Source of the DNA: Apophysomyces variabilis
Taxonomy: Eukaryota > Mucoromycota > Mucoromycetes > Mucorales > Mucoraceae
NCBI GenBank assembly: GCA_002749535.1
Contig: MZZL01000399.1
Location: 248,001 to 312,000, forward strand
DNA length: 64,000 nucleotides
Direction of reading: 5' to 3'
Position numbers and translations under genes: made by a program. This document shows positions 15,040-27,462 of this stretch, piece after piece. The notes below the pieces were generated by a model. That model did no database searches. It saw nothing but the letters and a program-made list of their open reading frames with translations, and had not been told where the DNA came from. Position 1 is the first letter of the stretch; each line of letters opens with the position of its first letter.

Positions 15040-17822
15040 TTATTGTGCTAATGCAGGAATATCATAATATAATTCAAGACTTTGTGGATTAGCGAGGGTA
15101 CCTGTGGCTGTCACTTTTTGGCCAGAGATAATTTTCTACAAAACAACCAAAAACCGTGTGAATAAAACCTGCCAATTTTTGTACTAATCTTATATTTCTT
15201 TTTTTGTTGAACAGCTCATTTACCTTGACTGCGACCTCCACTTTTTTTCCGTTGATAGTATACTAAGCAAACAAACAAACAAATAAGTATAATTCGTCAG
15301 CAACAAAGAGCCATGAAAAATTAGAGCGGTTCTTACAGGAATATCAGTGATGGGCAAAACAAAGGCCGGCACGTGTCTCGGGCTCAGCTCGGCCCGAATC
15401 TTTAGTTTGATGGTCTTGATCAATTCTTCTGTCAAGGTAAGGCCGGGTTTCATCTTGAGGAACAACACTACGCGTTCATCATCTTCATTCTTGATCTTTT
15501 GGCCGACGCATAAGGCATCTTCTACGCCCTCTTGAACGAATCGATCCACCACGTTGTAAATCTCAGCACTGCCAAAACGTACACCGGAGGGGTTCAGTGT
15601 GCCATCGGACCGGCCGAGCATCACCACACCGCCTGTCTTGGGATTGATCCAAACAAAGTCACCATGGTACCAAATGCCCTCGAAGACATCAAAATAGGCA
15701 TTCTTGTACTTGGTACGTCTCTCATCATCATTATACATGCTGACAGGCATGCAAGGGAAAGGAACTGTGCAGACCAAATCGGCTGATTCCGCATAGACAG
15801 GCTTATCTAGAGGGAAAATGCATGCAAGTTTAACATCACCAACGCAAAACCCTTAGGTCCAATCATAGCGAGTCTTGAAAAAACAAAAGAAGGCTATGGC
15901 TATAGCTAATGGCTAATACTTACTGGTATCTGCCCAAGCTTCAATCTTCATACCCAAACAGATGCACTGGATTTCACCACGGTATACCGGAAGAGCAGCA
16001 TTATGGCCAGCAAACAAAGAGCAAATGTCAGTTCCACCGGTAATACTGCCCAACATGATATCTTTCTTGATGTGGTTATACACAAACTCAAAACTTTCAG
16101 GCTTCAAAGGAGATCCGGTAGAATAGACAGCACGGAGCGTATCCAGTTTGCATTTATCCACTAAAGAAAGGGAGGAAAGATGGAAGGACAAACACTAGGT
16201 GAGTTTACCAATGATTATAAAAGGCTCAGTTTTCTAACTTACTAGGATGCACCTTTGCTTCTTGCAAAGATTGAATGTATTTGGCGGATGTACCGAAGTG
16301 TGTAATCCTATTTTTTTTTTCGTAAGTGTTAAATCTTTCTCGCTCTGTTTCCTCACGATTTGACTTACTTTAATTCATCTACAAGTTCCCAAAGAGAAAT
16401 TGGTTCCGGCTTGAAAGGACTTCCATCGAACAAGACAATGGTACATCCGACACTCAAGGCTGTCACCAACCAGTTCCACATCATCCAACCCGTCGTGGTG
16501 TAGTAAAAGAATACGTCGTTTGGTGTCATGTTACCATGGATAACATGTTCCTTTTTGATCTGAAGAAGCAGACCAGCACCCGAGTGAACGATACATTTTG
16601 GAAGACCAGTGGTACCAGAGCTGAACAAAATAAAAGCAGGATGATTGAAAGAAAGTTGCTCAAACTTGATTTCCGATGGAAGCTTGTCAGCTGGAACGGT
16701 GGATAAGAAAGCATCCCAAGAGACACTAATTGAAAAAAAAAAAAAAAAGAAAAAGGCAAGTCAATAAGCAAGTTTTGCCTCCCTTTTGCGATAGAACAGA
16801 TGAAAGATAAAAAGAAAAAAGAGCTTCTACCTGTTGTGTACGGTTTCTCCTGGCATGTCCTGAACAAAAGGAATGATGACCACCTTTTGAATGGATGGAA
16901 GGCCCTTGAGGACGGTGTTCAATTTCGCTGTGTGATCCAATTTCTTTCCGTTATAGACCACCGCATTCACGGAGAACAACAGCTTGGGTTTGATCTGCGA
17001 GAACCGATCCAACACGCCCTGATATTTAAATGTCAGCCAACATGAATTTTTTTTTCCCACGCCTTGTAAGAAAATTTTGTTTAATCTTTACCGTGGTGCC
17101 AAAGTCTGGTGAAGTCGAACTGGATGAACAGAACAAAAAAAAACCATCTTAGCAAACACATGTTCCTGCTTTGACCTCATCATCTCATAGCCCGCTTTCC
17201 CATTTAACTAATCTATTTCCTTTTCTTACCTCCAAATAGCACCCAAGCTGGTAGCGGCCAGCATGGCCACAATGGCTTCATAACAGTTAGGAATATAGGC
17301 TGCTACGCGATCACCCACAGTAACACCCATGGACTTCATGGCTTCGGCACATTGAAGTACATGCGTGTACAGCTGAGCATAGGTGATCGATTGACGACCG
17401 CGACCTTCGCCCGTGGTGATAATGGCCACCTTCTCGGAACTGCGACACCATAGCAGGTTCTCTGCAAAATTCAACCGAGCTCCTTTAAACCATTCAGGAA
17501 TATCATCCATACGACATGATCGATCCAATATTTGAGTAGCTTTTGCCGATGAAATGATATCGGTGTATTCCCATACGGTGGACCAGAAATCCTCCACTGC
17601 ATCAACAGACCATTGCCACAATTCACGATAGTTTCCTGCATGGATTGGCTTAGCAAAAGGGGGAAAATCCATGAAATGAGGCATTCATTTGATCTTACCA
17701 AGAGATAGGCCGTATTTCTCATTTACTCGGAGACGAAAACGTTCCATCGCGGTATCCTCGGGATGCGATGGTTTCCATAGACAGAGAGGGTCTGTAGTGA
17801 GCTTGGCTTCAGCAGTGGACAT
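15040..17822 (-). CDS. AACS: Acetoacetyl-CoA synthetase
   Basis: Acyl-adenylate-forming enzyme that activates acetoacetate to acetoacetyl-CoA with ATP. The minus-strand ATG is at 17822. The first exon reads [19 protein letters not shown] and ends near NEKYGLSLG, which splices to [17 protein letters not shown]. Then follow [28 protein letters not shown], the P-loop-like [37 protein letters not shown], and the adenylation-domain motifs [19 protein letters not shown] and [12 protein letters not shown] later exon supplies INGKKVEV, with the conserved lysine. The terminal exon reads [19 protein letters not shown] and ends [12 protein letters not shown]. The TGW and GTLANP features separate it from acetyl-CoA synthetase. 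About nine or ten exons. It likely feeds lipid or ketone-body metabolism in the cytosol. Confidence 0.95.
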
Positions 17823-19269
17823 TGGTTTAGAGAGACACACACACACACAAAAACAAAAAAGAGAGAGAGAAGGGGGAGACAGAGAAGAAGAAGAAGGCGT
17901 GAGAAAAAAAAGAGTTTAAGCTTAGGGAGAGAGATATATAAAATGAAAAAAAGGCAGCCAAACTCTTTCTCACCATGACCGTGGGGAAATTGTCGGCATT
18001 TTTTTGGGCTCCCCCTCTCTCTCTCTGCTTAAAGTTTCCGGTCCGCACTGGACCTGATTGGACGCAAGTGAAATCCAACTCACTGGAACCAATCAAACCA
18101 TCAAGAAGCCCTTTTGTTCCCTTATCTTCCCTCCCTTCTTGTTTCTTTCGATGACTCATAGCCAGAAAGGTTTTATATTGGAAAATACTAAAATAGGTGC
18201 AGACCATTCACACCATTCATGATTGCACGCGAACTAAAGAAAAAAAATTATCCACATTAAAAGAAAACGCTCGAAGCTACTGTATCCCATCCCCTGCTTT
18301 TCTATGGAGTGCCCAAATAGAATCCTACAAGATGCACGCCATTGATCGATCGAACTATTGTTTATATGCACAGATCATAGACCTTTAAAGTTTATGTTTG
18401 TTGTAACAAAGCAAACGATAGAATCACAGCTTACCAATGGATCGTCATGCGCGTCCCGAATTACTGATAACCCCGTTCCTTCTAGCTAGACCGTCGTCCT
18501 GTACCCTTTTGTTTGCATGAATAGATATTATCTGTATTTGGTATTGCATATAGCAACGCAGCATATAGAACAGGTCTAGCTGTCTAATTACTACAGCGTT
18601 CCCGACAGAGAGCGTTAGCTTGGGAAGTGTTCGCAGGACACAAAAGATAAAGTTATTTGTTTTGAATGTGCAAGCTACCAGTCACCGTTGTCAGAGGTGG
18701 CAAAGTGAAATAACCCCATCTAGCCAACCAATTTTTGGAGACAGATGTTGGATGTGTTTTGCGGATAGGCTTCCAGTATTGGTAGATTGGTAGACCAAAC
18801 ACAAAGTACCTTTGCCTGCAATTTCCCTCTGTCTTTATCCACAGCCATCATACTAGGCAACCATTTTTCCAGGTCCTTGTGGGTTTCGACCTGATTACTG
18901 TACAAAATAATGCCATCAGAGGGTACTCGGTAAGAATGGAAGAATGTAATTCACCGAACTTTTAGTGTGTATGGTATTCCACTCTTTAATGCGATTCCCG
19001 ATCTATTGTTAAAGAATACGTGTCGTTTGTGTCCATTGCTGTGGTTCGTCCAAAACCTTTCTTATGAAGAGGATTGCGTAAGCTTCAAATTGAGTTACTG
19101 TCACATTCATGCACTAACTTCGGCTAGTATGCTTATTTCCCATAGCAATCGACCTATTTTCTTCTGTGTCATATGAAGTCCTACATGACCTAGCAGGGAC
19201 ACGCTGTTTCTTTCTTTCTTAAGCGTGCTTGTTCTTTATCTTTCAACCAATACTGTAAGAAATCGCGTG
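17823..19269. other. Intergenic; possible coding relic near 18.7 kb
   Basis: The first 400 bp form the acetoacetyl-CoA synthetase promoter region, with (CA)n at about 17835-17849, GA-rich DNA, and CT-rich DNA near 18010. On the minus strand at 18720-18950 an open stretch reads RVPSDGIILYSNQVETHKD and then LEKWLPSMMAVDKDRGKLQ. It looks protein-like but I do not recognise a family and it has no start. It is best treated as a possible relic. Nothing else is visible. Confidence 0.45.
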
Positions 19270-20774
19270 CATTTATTGTGTTTTTCCTATTTGTCTGCGT
19301 GTTTCTACTTTTTATTTGCGGACTGGGATTCAAGTTTTTACGAAATCCAAAAAAAGCTTTTGCATGATTGGATGAAATATTTGCGGTCAGACTACCCTTC
19401 TTTGCGTACAATCGTGTCCATGTTCAATATTCACTGAGATAGTTTATTTCAAACCACAGTAAGACGAGTTTATTTAAAGAAGTCGTTCTCTATTTTTGCA
19501 TCTAACGAAAAACATCTCAGAGTGTCTGATCTATTCTTCACAGTCTGAGCGCTTTACTTTTCGCGCTGCTTGAATAATACGCTCTTGAAGGTTATCGTCA
19601 ACTCGGAAGGGCTCCTTTCTTACCCCAGCCTTCACTTTGGCCCAAAACTCTTTTATTGGGTTGAAAAAGGGAGAGTAGAGAGGAAGATAGAGACATTTGT
19701 ATCCTCTTTCTTCGACCAACTGCTTAACCTTGACTGGTGTATGGATGGGCGCATTATCCATGACAAGATAATAGCCGTTCATTCCGTGGCGATCCAATCT
19801 TTGTGGTTGCTTAATGGACAAAGTTTAAGATACAATAGAAGAAAAGTAGAACATAACTACATTCAGGGAAAATAAAAGTGGGATGTAAAGCAATACAATT
19901 GAGAAGAACCGGAACTGGGGTACATTGCCCTGACAGCTTCTAACACCATAACTGAGAGAAACGGATATGATGGTATCAATGACATATAGAAACGAACGAA
20001 GAGGGTTTATTTCCTCTACAGATGTTCATTCTGTTCAAGACCTTCTATCAAACTGAGCCCATTTTTACTCTAGGAAAACTATTGTCTTATCTCTGAATTG
20101 TTGTCATCCATAAGACATCCATCGATTTCTTATGACTGTGATCTTTGGTTTCAATGACCCGAGCAATATAAACGCGAAGGGACAACACCTTTTCTGCTCC
20201 TTGGCTCTGTTATCCAAAATATCCCCGGTATGTACTTCGCATTGATTATAGGTACAGAATGACTGATGTTCCTCTTCTGTAACCTTTAGCCTGCATGACC
20301 GTTATCCCGAACCACCTTGGTTGTGTGAGTAAGCTCCTTGCACTCCACTAGGTAAGTGAAAAAGAAATGTTGTCTGTTTATGCACAGTGTCATTCATTAT
20401 CTTCTGCTTCCATGTCCTCGCCAGGTGTTGCATCGCTTCAAGTCCTCTGTAGTGCGTTACACACAAACCGGCCGCTCAATGGAAGCCATGCCTCTCTCTC
20501 GCCGCCCCTACCTTTGGGTAGGATTACCCTTCGGAGGTAAGTAAACAAAAAAAGATGTCAAGCCATCCTTCCATTTACTAACCATGAACATTCTTTTACG
20601 CTGCTCGAATGAATTTTGTGTCCACGGAAGGGACAAGTTCACGTAAGTAAAATATATTTCCCGCATAATCCATTTACTAATCACCCATATTTCTATCTTT
20701 TAGCGCAAACTTGATCCTTGCACGGACGCGAAATTTATTTAGAGTAGCGTAAAAAACTGTTCAATAAACAGTAT
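19270..20774. repeat. Duplicated element, copy A
   Basis: This 1.5 kb segment recurs at 44301-45484 (copy B) in the same orientation, close to identical over long runs. Copy B lacks an internal piece corresponding to about 19420-19745. The left part carries a minus-strand DDE transposase relic. The right part (about 20150-20760) shows plus-strand intron signals shared by both copies: gtatgt to tttag (20231-20290), gtaagtg to cgccag (20352-20424), gtaagt at 20540, and gtaagt to ttttag (20643-20702). The last exon ends in TAA and is followed by an aataaa. Near the end the plus strand reads CSNEFCVHGRDKF and then TANLILARTRNLFRVA-stop. No product is recognised with confidence. Confidence 0.75.
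19474..19821 (-). pseudogene. Tc1/mariner-type DDE transposase fragment
   Basis: C-terminal part of a DDE superfamily transposase on the minus strand. It reads RHGMNGYYLVMDNAPIHTP (the second catalytic Asp in MDNAP) and then YKCLYLPLYSPFFNPIKEFW (the third acidic residue, Glu, in KEFW), as in the Tc1/mariner-like DDE_3 domain. A TAG at 19531-19533 interrupts DCEE-stop-IRHSEMFF, where the family normally has Trp, so a TGG to TAG change is likely. The frame then continues to a TAA at 19474-19476. The catalytic N-terminal half and DNA-binding domain are absent, and no terminal inverted repeats were found, so the element is dead. In copy B (44.3-45.5 kb) this part is deleted. Confidence 0.85.
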
Positions 20775-21184
20775 TGTTACTAATCTCTTTTGCTTCTATG
20801 GACTCTATCTTACTTCATGTTCTATTTGTCGTCTTGTTTGACACGTGGGTCTCCAAATGAGGGCTTTTTTTTCTGACTTTTGGCATTGGAATTTTCAAGG
20901 CAAAAGAGATGTATTGTGTTATTATTACGTGATACCCTATTCTCCAATTGTAGGTTTATAGTTTGATTATTTTTTTTATTCACAGGTGATTTTCACAATA
21001 TCCACCAAAATCTTGGATTTGAAAAGAGAAACAGGAGTATAGAAATGGAAAACAAAGCAAAAAAGTCCGCTGTTGAGGAAAAACTATTTTACCCGCACAG
21101 GTACAAAACGGAAATGACTCGTTAATTTTCCCTCTTGTTAACCTTCTTTTCTTTTTCAACCCTGTTCACCTTTGATACCCCGTT
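20775..21184. other. Intergenic, promoter of alpha/beta hydrolase
   Basis: A 410 bp stretch between the end of copy A and the hydrolase start. It is T-rich and contains the sequence aataaacag at its left edge, possibly the polyadenylation region of the element. No gene is visible. Confidence 0.5.
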
Positions 21185-22459
21185 ATGACAAAGACAACAG
21201 CAACGCTGCAGCAGAAAGGGCATGTTAATGTTTCTAAAACATCGAAACCCATCAATATCTATTACGAAATGCACGGCACAGGACCTCAGAAAGTACTCCT
21301 TGTCACAGGTAACAGAAAGAAAATGAGATAAGACTTTTCTTGGCCCTTAACCCTAGGCTCCGTGTATTTTTTTTTTCTTTTTGATTAGGCCTAAGTACTC
21401 CTTGCCATGCTTGGGATAGACAGGTTAGCATTGAGAAGAAATAAACGATATAAACAAAGTAGAGCTGCAAGTGAATCCAACTTTTTTCTCTCACTAGGCA
21501 GAATTTCTGTCTCAGACAGAGAAGTACACTGTTATCATCTTCGATAACCGAGGCATGGGCCATTCAGGTAGGGTAACATAAAGATTCACGATAGTTCTTT
21601 CAGTTTTTTCTTTGCTTACCATTTTCAAATCAGATGCTCCATGGGGACTTTATTCGTAAGTCTCTTTGCTCTGTTTTCGACTTTGGCTTTTTCTTCGTTG
21701 CTAACATCGGATGTTCCGTTTGCCTTAACTTTTGGTTCGTTATTTACACAGTACATCCATGATGGCTGCCGATGCCCTCGCCTTATTAGATCATTTTGAT
21801 TGGAAGAAAAATGTCCATCTAGTGGGTATCTCGATGGGTGGTATGATATCCCTCGAATTAGTCGATGCCGACCCTGATCGATTCTGCTCGTTGACATTGA
21901 CAAGTACCACCGCAAAACGCAATATACCCACGGTAAGAAACAAATGGAGTTCAAGAAAGAGGAAATACAAAATACCAATGACCCTTTCTTCAATTAGTGG
22001 AAAGCTATCTCTACCTTATCCAAGGTCTCGCTTTATTACAAAGATCCCATGGACCAAGTCCGTGCGATTGTAGAGCTCATCCATCCACCCGCATGGTTGG
22101 AAAAACCCCATCCCGAATTTGAAACCAATCGCAAGTTCGCAGCCCATGCCCTCATCAGCCGTGCAAGGAAGTCCCGACTGCAACCTTTGAACGGAAATAT
22201 TGGTCAGACAGCAGCTTGCCTCGGTCATTACTTTTCCGACGAACGTCTTGCGAAACTCAAAGCCAAAGGGCTCCCCGTCCTTATCGTGACCGGAACCATC
22301 GATAACCTCGTCTCACCCGAATCTTCCTATCATATGCAATCCATACTTCAGGCTCGGCTGGAAGTATTTGAAGGAAGTGGCCATGCTATCCCAGAAGAAC
22401 AATTTCAACGCTACAACGCCCTTCTGGAAGAACATTTCACTGCCGCATCCAAACTATAA
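21185..22459 (+). CDS. Alpha/beta hydrolase fold protein
   Basis: Predicted esterase/lactonase-type hydrolase of the alpha/beta fold-1 family, several short exons. The start at 21185 gives MTKTTATLQQKGHVNVSKTS and then INIYYEMHGTGPQKVLLVTG, where the last residues belong to the strand before the oxyanion loop. The next exons add LSTPCHAWDRQ, YTVIIFDNRGMGHSDAPWG, and LLDHFDWKKNVHLVGISMGG. The nucleophile elbow is GISMGG (Ser). The acid is probably Asp in VTGTIDNLVSPES, and the catalytic His is in EGSGHAIPEEQF. The stop TAA is at 22457-22459. The layout resembles 3-oxoadipate enol-lactonase-like proteins, but substrate cannot be read from sequence. It is convergent with the PPR-like gene, only 91 bp apart. 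Confidence 0.9.
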
Positions 22460-22550
22460 CCATCGTTCATCTCGTCATAATAAATTGGTTTCTTTCTCTC
22501 TCTCTCTTCCCCCCAATTTTTGTCGTGTTTTCTTTTTCGTTTACTTTCTT

Positions 22551-23717
22551 TTATTTTAAGCCTGCCAAAAGTCCAAACTCGGTCATCATTTGTTCTTCTT
22601 CTTCATCCGCTGGCCTTCGTTCGACGCCATCGAGCGCATGTTGTGTCAGTCGTGTCAATTCTTCATTAAGTGCGTCGTCTAACACGTCCAGTTTGCCAAG
22701 ACGATAACGAAACATGAGCGCACGAAGGGATTGGTCCTGTACTAAATAAGCATGCATCACTTGGCGAACCGCTTCGGGAGAGAGGTCCTGTGTTGTTTTC
22801 GCCATCCACAAAAGGAGCCCTTCTGCTTGCCGTGTATGATTGGGTGCGAGCGCCAGCGCCATGTCGGTAAAAATGGGTAGGTCCTCCTTCCGCACAAATA
22901 AAAAATCGCGTCCGAGCAGTTCCTGGATGACCTGAGCCAATGTATCCGTCTGGTTGGTCTGCAGAAAACATTCACCGAAACGGCGATAGAGAGCTGGGCC
23001 AGGGATCTTCATGTCTTGAAGTTGAAGCAAATCATGCCAGAGAAAATCAATGGCATGGGTATCACCAGCAGCGGTATAAAACTGGAGTAGGACGTCAAAA
23101 TCAAAAGGATTTCGAAGCCGCGCCAGACTAAGATGTTGCATTTCCTCCACGTACCGACGGGCCTGCTCTAGCTGGCCCCGCTGGACATGAGCCAAGATGA
23201 GATAGATAAAACTGCGTGTCGTGGGCATCAAGCGTTGTCGGGGCAGGAGATCTTCCAGGACGCGCTCGGCGGACGGTAAGGCGTCGCAAGCAATATAGGC
23301 ACGTATCAATCGATTAAACATGGTCACTGGAAAGTTGTCGTTACCCATGACCTGGGCAAGACGATCGAGTTCATCCCGATTCTGCTGTTTTCCAGCCGAG
23401 TCAATGGCTAATTTGAATTCCTTCAGACGCTCTACAGACACCGTCCGCCTTGCCTCGGCGCTAAAAATGACATCCTCAATAATATTGCTGTAGAATTGCG
23501 CGCTCTTTTTTGACTTCTCGTCCAGTTTCTGTCGGAATGCGGAGGTAATGCCAAAGTAAAGTTCGTTTTCTTCGCCTGGACTGAGAAATCGCCGAATCCA
23601 TTGTGTTGTAGATGTGTTGAAGGCTGCACATGACTGTCGTAATGCAATTCTCGATCTTAAACTGAGGCACCTATGAGGACAAAGACGTGCTATGCTGCGA
23701 AACATGTTTTGGGCCAT
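22551..23717 (-). CDS. PPR-like mitochondrial protein
   Basis: A single-exon gene of 388 residues with unusually GC-rich codons for the window. The N-terminus MAQNMFRSIARLCPHRCLSL followed by RSRIALRQ is Arg/Ser/Leu-rich without acidic residues, typical of a mitochondrial targeting sequence. The body is all alpha-helical, with repeats of about 35 residues: FNRLIRAYIACDALPSAERV, then TRSFIYLILAHVQRGQLEQA, then FDVLLQFYTAAGDTHAIDFL. This spacing fits pentatricopeptide repeats, which bind organellar RNA. The C-terminus is acidic (ADEEEEQMMTEF). It probably acts in mitochondrial mRNA processing or translation. A TPR-like scaffold is the alternative. Confidence 0.8.
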   Translation of the reverse strand: MAQNMFRSIARLCPHRCLSLRSRIALRQSCAAFNTSTTQWIRRFLSPGEENELYFGITSAFRQKLDEKSKKSAQFYSNIIEDVIFSAEARRTVSVERLKEFKLAIDSAGKQQNRDELDRLAQVMGNDNFPVTMFNRLIRAYIACDALPSAERVLEDLLPRQRLMPTTRSFIYLILAHVQRGQLEQARRYVEEMQHLSLARLRNPFDFDVLLQFYTAAGDTHAIDFLWHDLLQLQDMKIPGPALYRRFGECFLQTNQTDTLAQVIQELLGRDFLFVRKEDLPIFTDMALALAPNHTRQAEGLLLWMAKTTQDLSPEAVRQVMHAYLVQDQSLRALMFRYRLGKLDVLDDALNEELTRLTQHALDGVERRPADEEEEQMMTEFGLLAGLK

Positions 23718-24848
23718 GGGCTGGTGTGGAAGAGAGGGGGGGGGGTTCTAGTTTAAAAAAGGCTAAGTTTGAAAAATTAAATCACACGATTCTTGCAAAG
23801 TCGGTTCGGACACTAACTTCCACACACCACACTTGGCAACGCTACCCCGCTTTTGAGCAGATATATATGTGGTGTTTGTGTATGCGAGTCAAAGCGCTTA
23901 ATTTTACTAAAATAAACTTCAACAAAAGCAATTAGTTGGCTCCTCTCCTCCCCCCCTCTGCAACAGTAATTAACAGTAATTAATAGTATATGTGTATGCA
24001 TGGACTAGCGATCAAATAAAGTACGTGGCAGCCGGGAAAAATTCCCATCTACCCTGGTTTTCGAGCTTATAAGAATAGCCAAACAGATACAGATAAATCC
24101 AAGGAAGCGGATCTACCTCTAGTTCCTTTATTTTTGAGGCTATGGTAAATACCAGGCTAATGATGGTAAACATTAGGATTTTTTGTCTTGCTTGACCAGA
24201 TTCGTCCCTTCATTCTCTGGCTTTACTTCAAGCGTCAAGCAGATCAACGCATCGTTCCATTTCCATAAAATATGAGGGTTCTCTCCATTGTACAAGGAAT
24301 TTTAGCTCTAAAAAAGGGAGTACCGAGCTACATTGTAATGGTTGCACTCAAGACATTTCATCTCCTTCAGTGTTCTTTTGTAGACTGACTTAGACATCAT
24401 CTTTGTATTTCCGCTTTCTGAACGGTGCAAGTAGATAGCTAATGAAGCAAGTTGATTCTGATTCCTTCAGTGTGAAGCTCATGTAGTTCCTACCGTTTTC
24501 TCGCAATGTTTGCGGAAGTTTTCGTCAATTCGATTCTATAGCTCCTGAGGTATTACTACGTTTCGACATGGTATCAACACACTCTACAGGTAATTTTTTT
24601 TTACAATAGTAGCCGTCTGTTCATGCCTTCTCTACCAGCTTTGCTCATTCTAACAATACAAGCTTGTCATTTCAATAGTACACTTCACATGTTCAAAAGT
24701 TCAGAGACAACTATCAAGTTGCTGGGCAACTATCGAGAAAAAAAAGTTTCAAAATTCTTACGCATTCCGCTCAGTCCCTTTTTTTTTTAAACGTCGCTGT
24801 ACATCTCAAAAAGAAAGCCACACAAACACGTTTTGTTTATTAGCTGAA
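23718..24848. other. Intergenic, no gene recognised
   Basis: A 1.1 kb stretch between the PPR-like gene (-) and the mpaB-like pseudogene (+), so it would hold two divergent promoters. It contains a G run near 23740, a C run near 23953 and a T run near 24780. No coding or RNA gene is visible. Confidence 0.5.
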
Positions 24849-26661
<1,813 letters not shown>

Positions 26662-27462
26662 GGGAAATATGTTCCTGTTTACTGCTTGTCGGAGCCAGAG
26701 TACCCTGAAGGAGATGTCCATCTCTCGTCTAGGTCCTGAAATATTCTGCCCCGTGAAGCGGTCATCATCTATGTAGAAGAAAACTCACACGGTATGTTTG
26801 CATTACTCATCATCAAATAAAAAAAAGAGGGTTACAGATTCAAAAAGGACAATATCAAAAACGGTACTAGCTTTTTTTTTATATGTGAGATTACCTTTTT
26901 GCTTTAATTGCCAAATTTAAACACGTAGACTATCTATAAACCTTGAATGACCATTGCTGATTTTGTTAAAGCATGTGCCTTTCGGTCATCGTTCATAAAA
27001 AGCTAGGTGAACACGAATCATGCTTATTTCACCTTTTAAGTAGTTTTTTGGTGTTCACAAACTAAAGAAAAGCCGAACATGCTAAGATAACTTTCTGTTT
27101 TATCTTGCATGAATAAGTATGGCTTACCATTTAGAACGACCTTTTGCTTCAAAGGATTTGTGAATGCACTTTATCTGCATGCATCCAAAAATGGGACCAG
27201 CCTTTTTTCTATTTGGCCGTTCCAACCTGGGCGCAGACTTATGTTTGTGTGTGAATAAGATGATGAAATCATTTTAACGTACATATACAAACTTAGCTTT
27301 CCTTCGCTGGATGGTTATTGTATTGTCTTTTCTTTCACACTCTGTCTTTTTTTTTCTGTTTGGTCTCCGCTTTCCCCGTTGTATTTTTTTATTTCAGGCT
27401 TTTGTTTGATAGACAAAGAAAAGAAGAAAAAGGAAAAATAGAAATGGATATATTTGTTTTCT
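26662..27462. other. Intergenic, no gene recognised
   Basis: An 800 bp stretch between the mpaB-like pseudogene and the convergent Zn2Cys6 gene. It is AT-rich with T runs near 26873 and 27350. No gene, tRNA or repeat is recognised. Confidence 0.5.
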
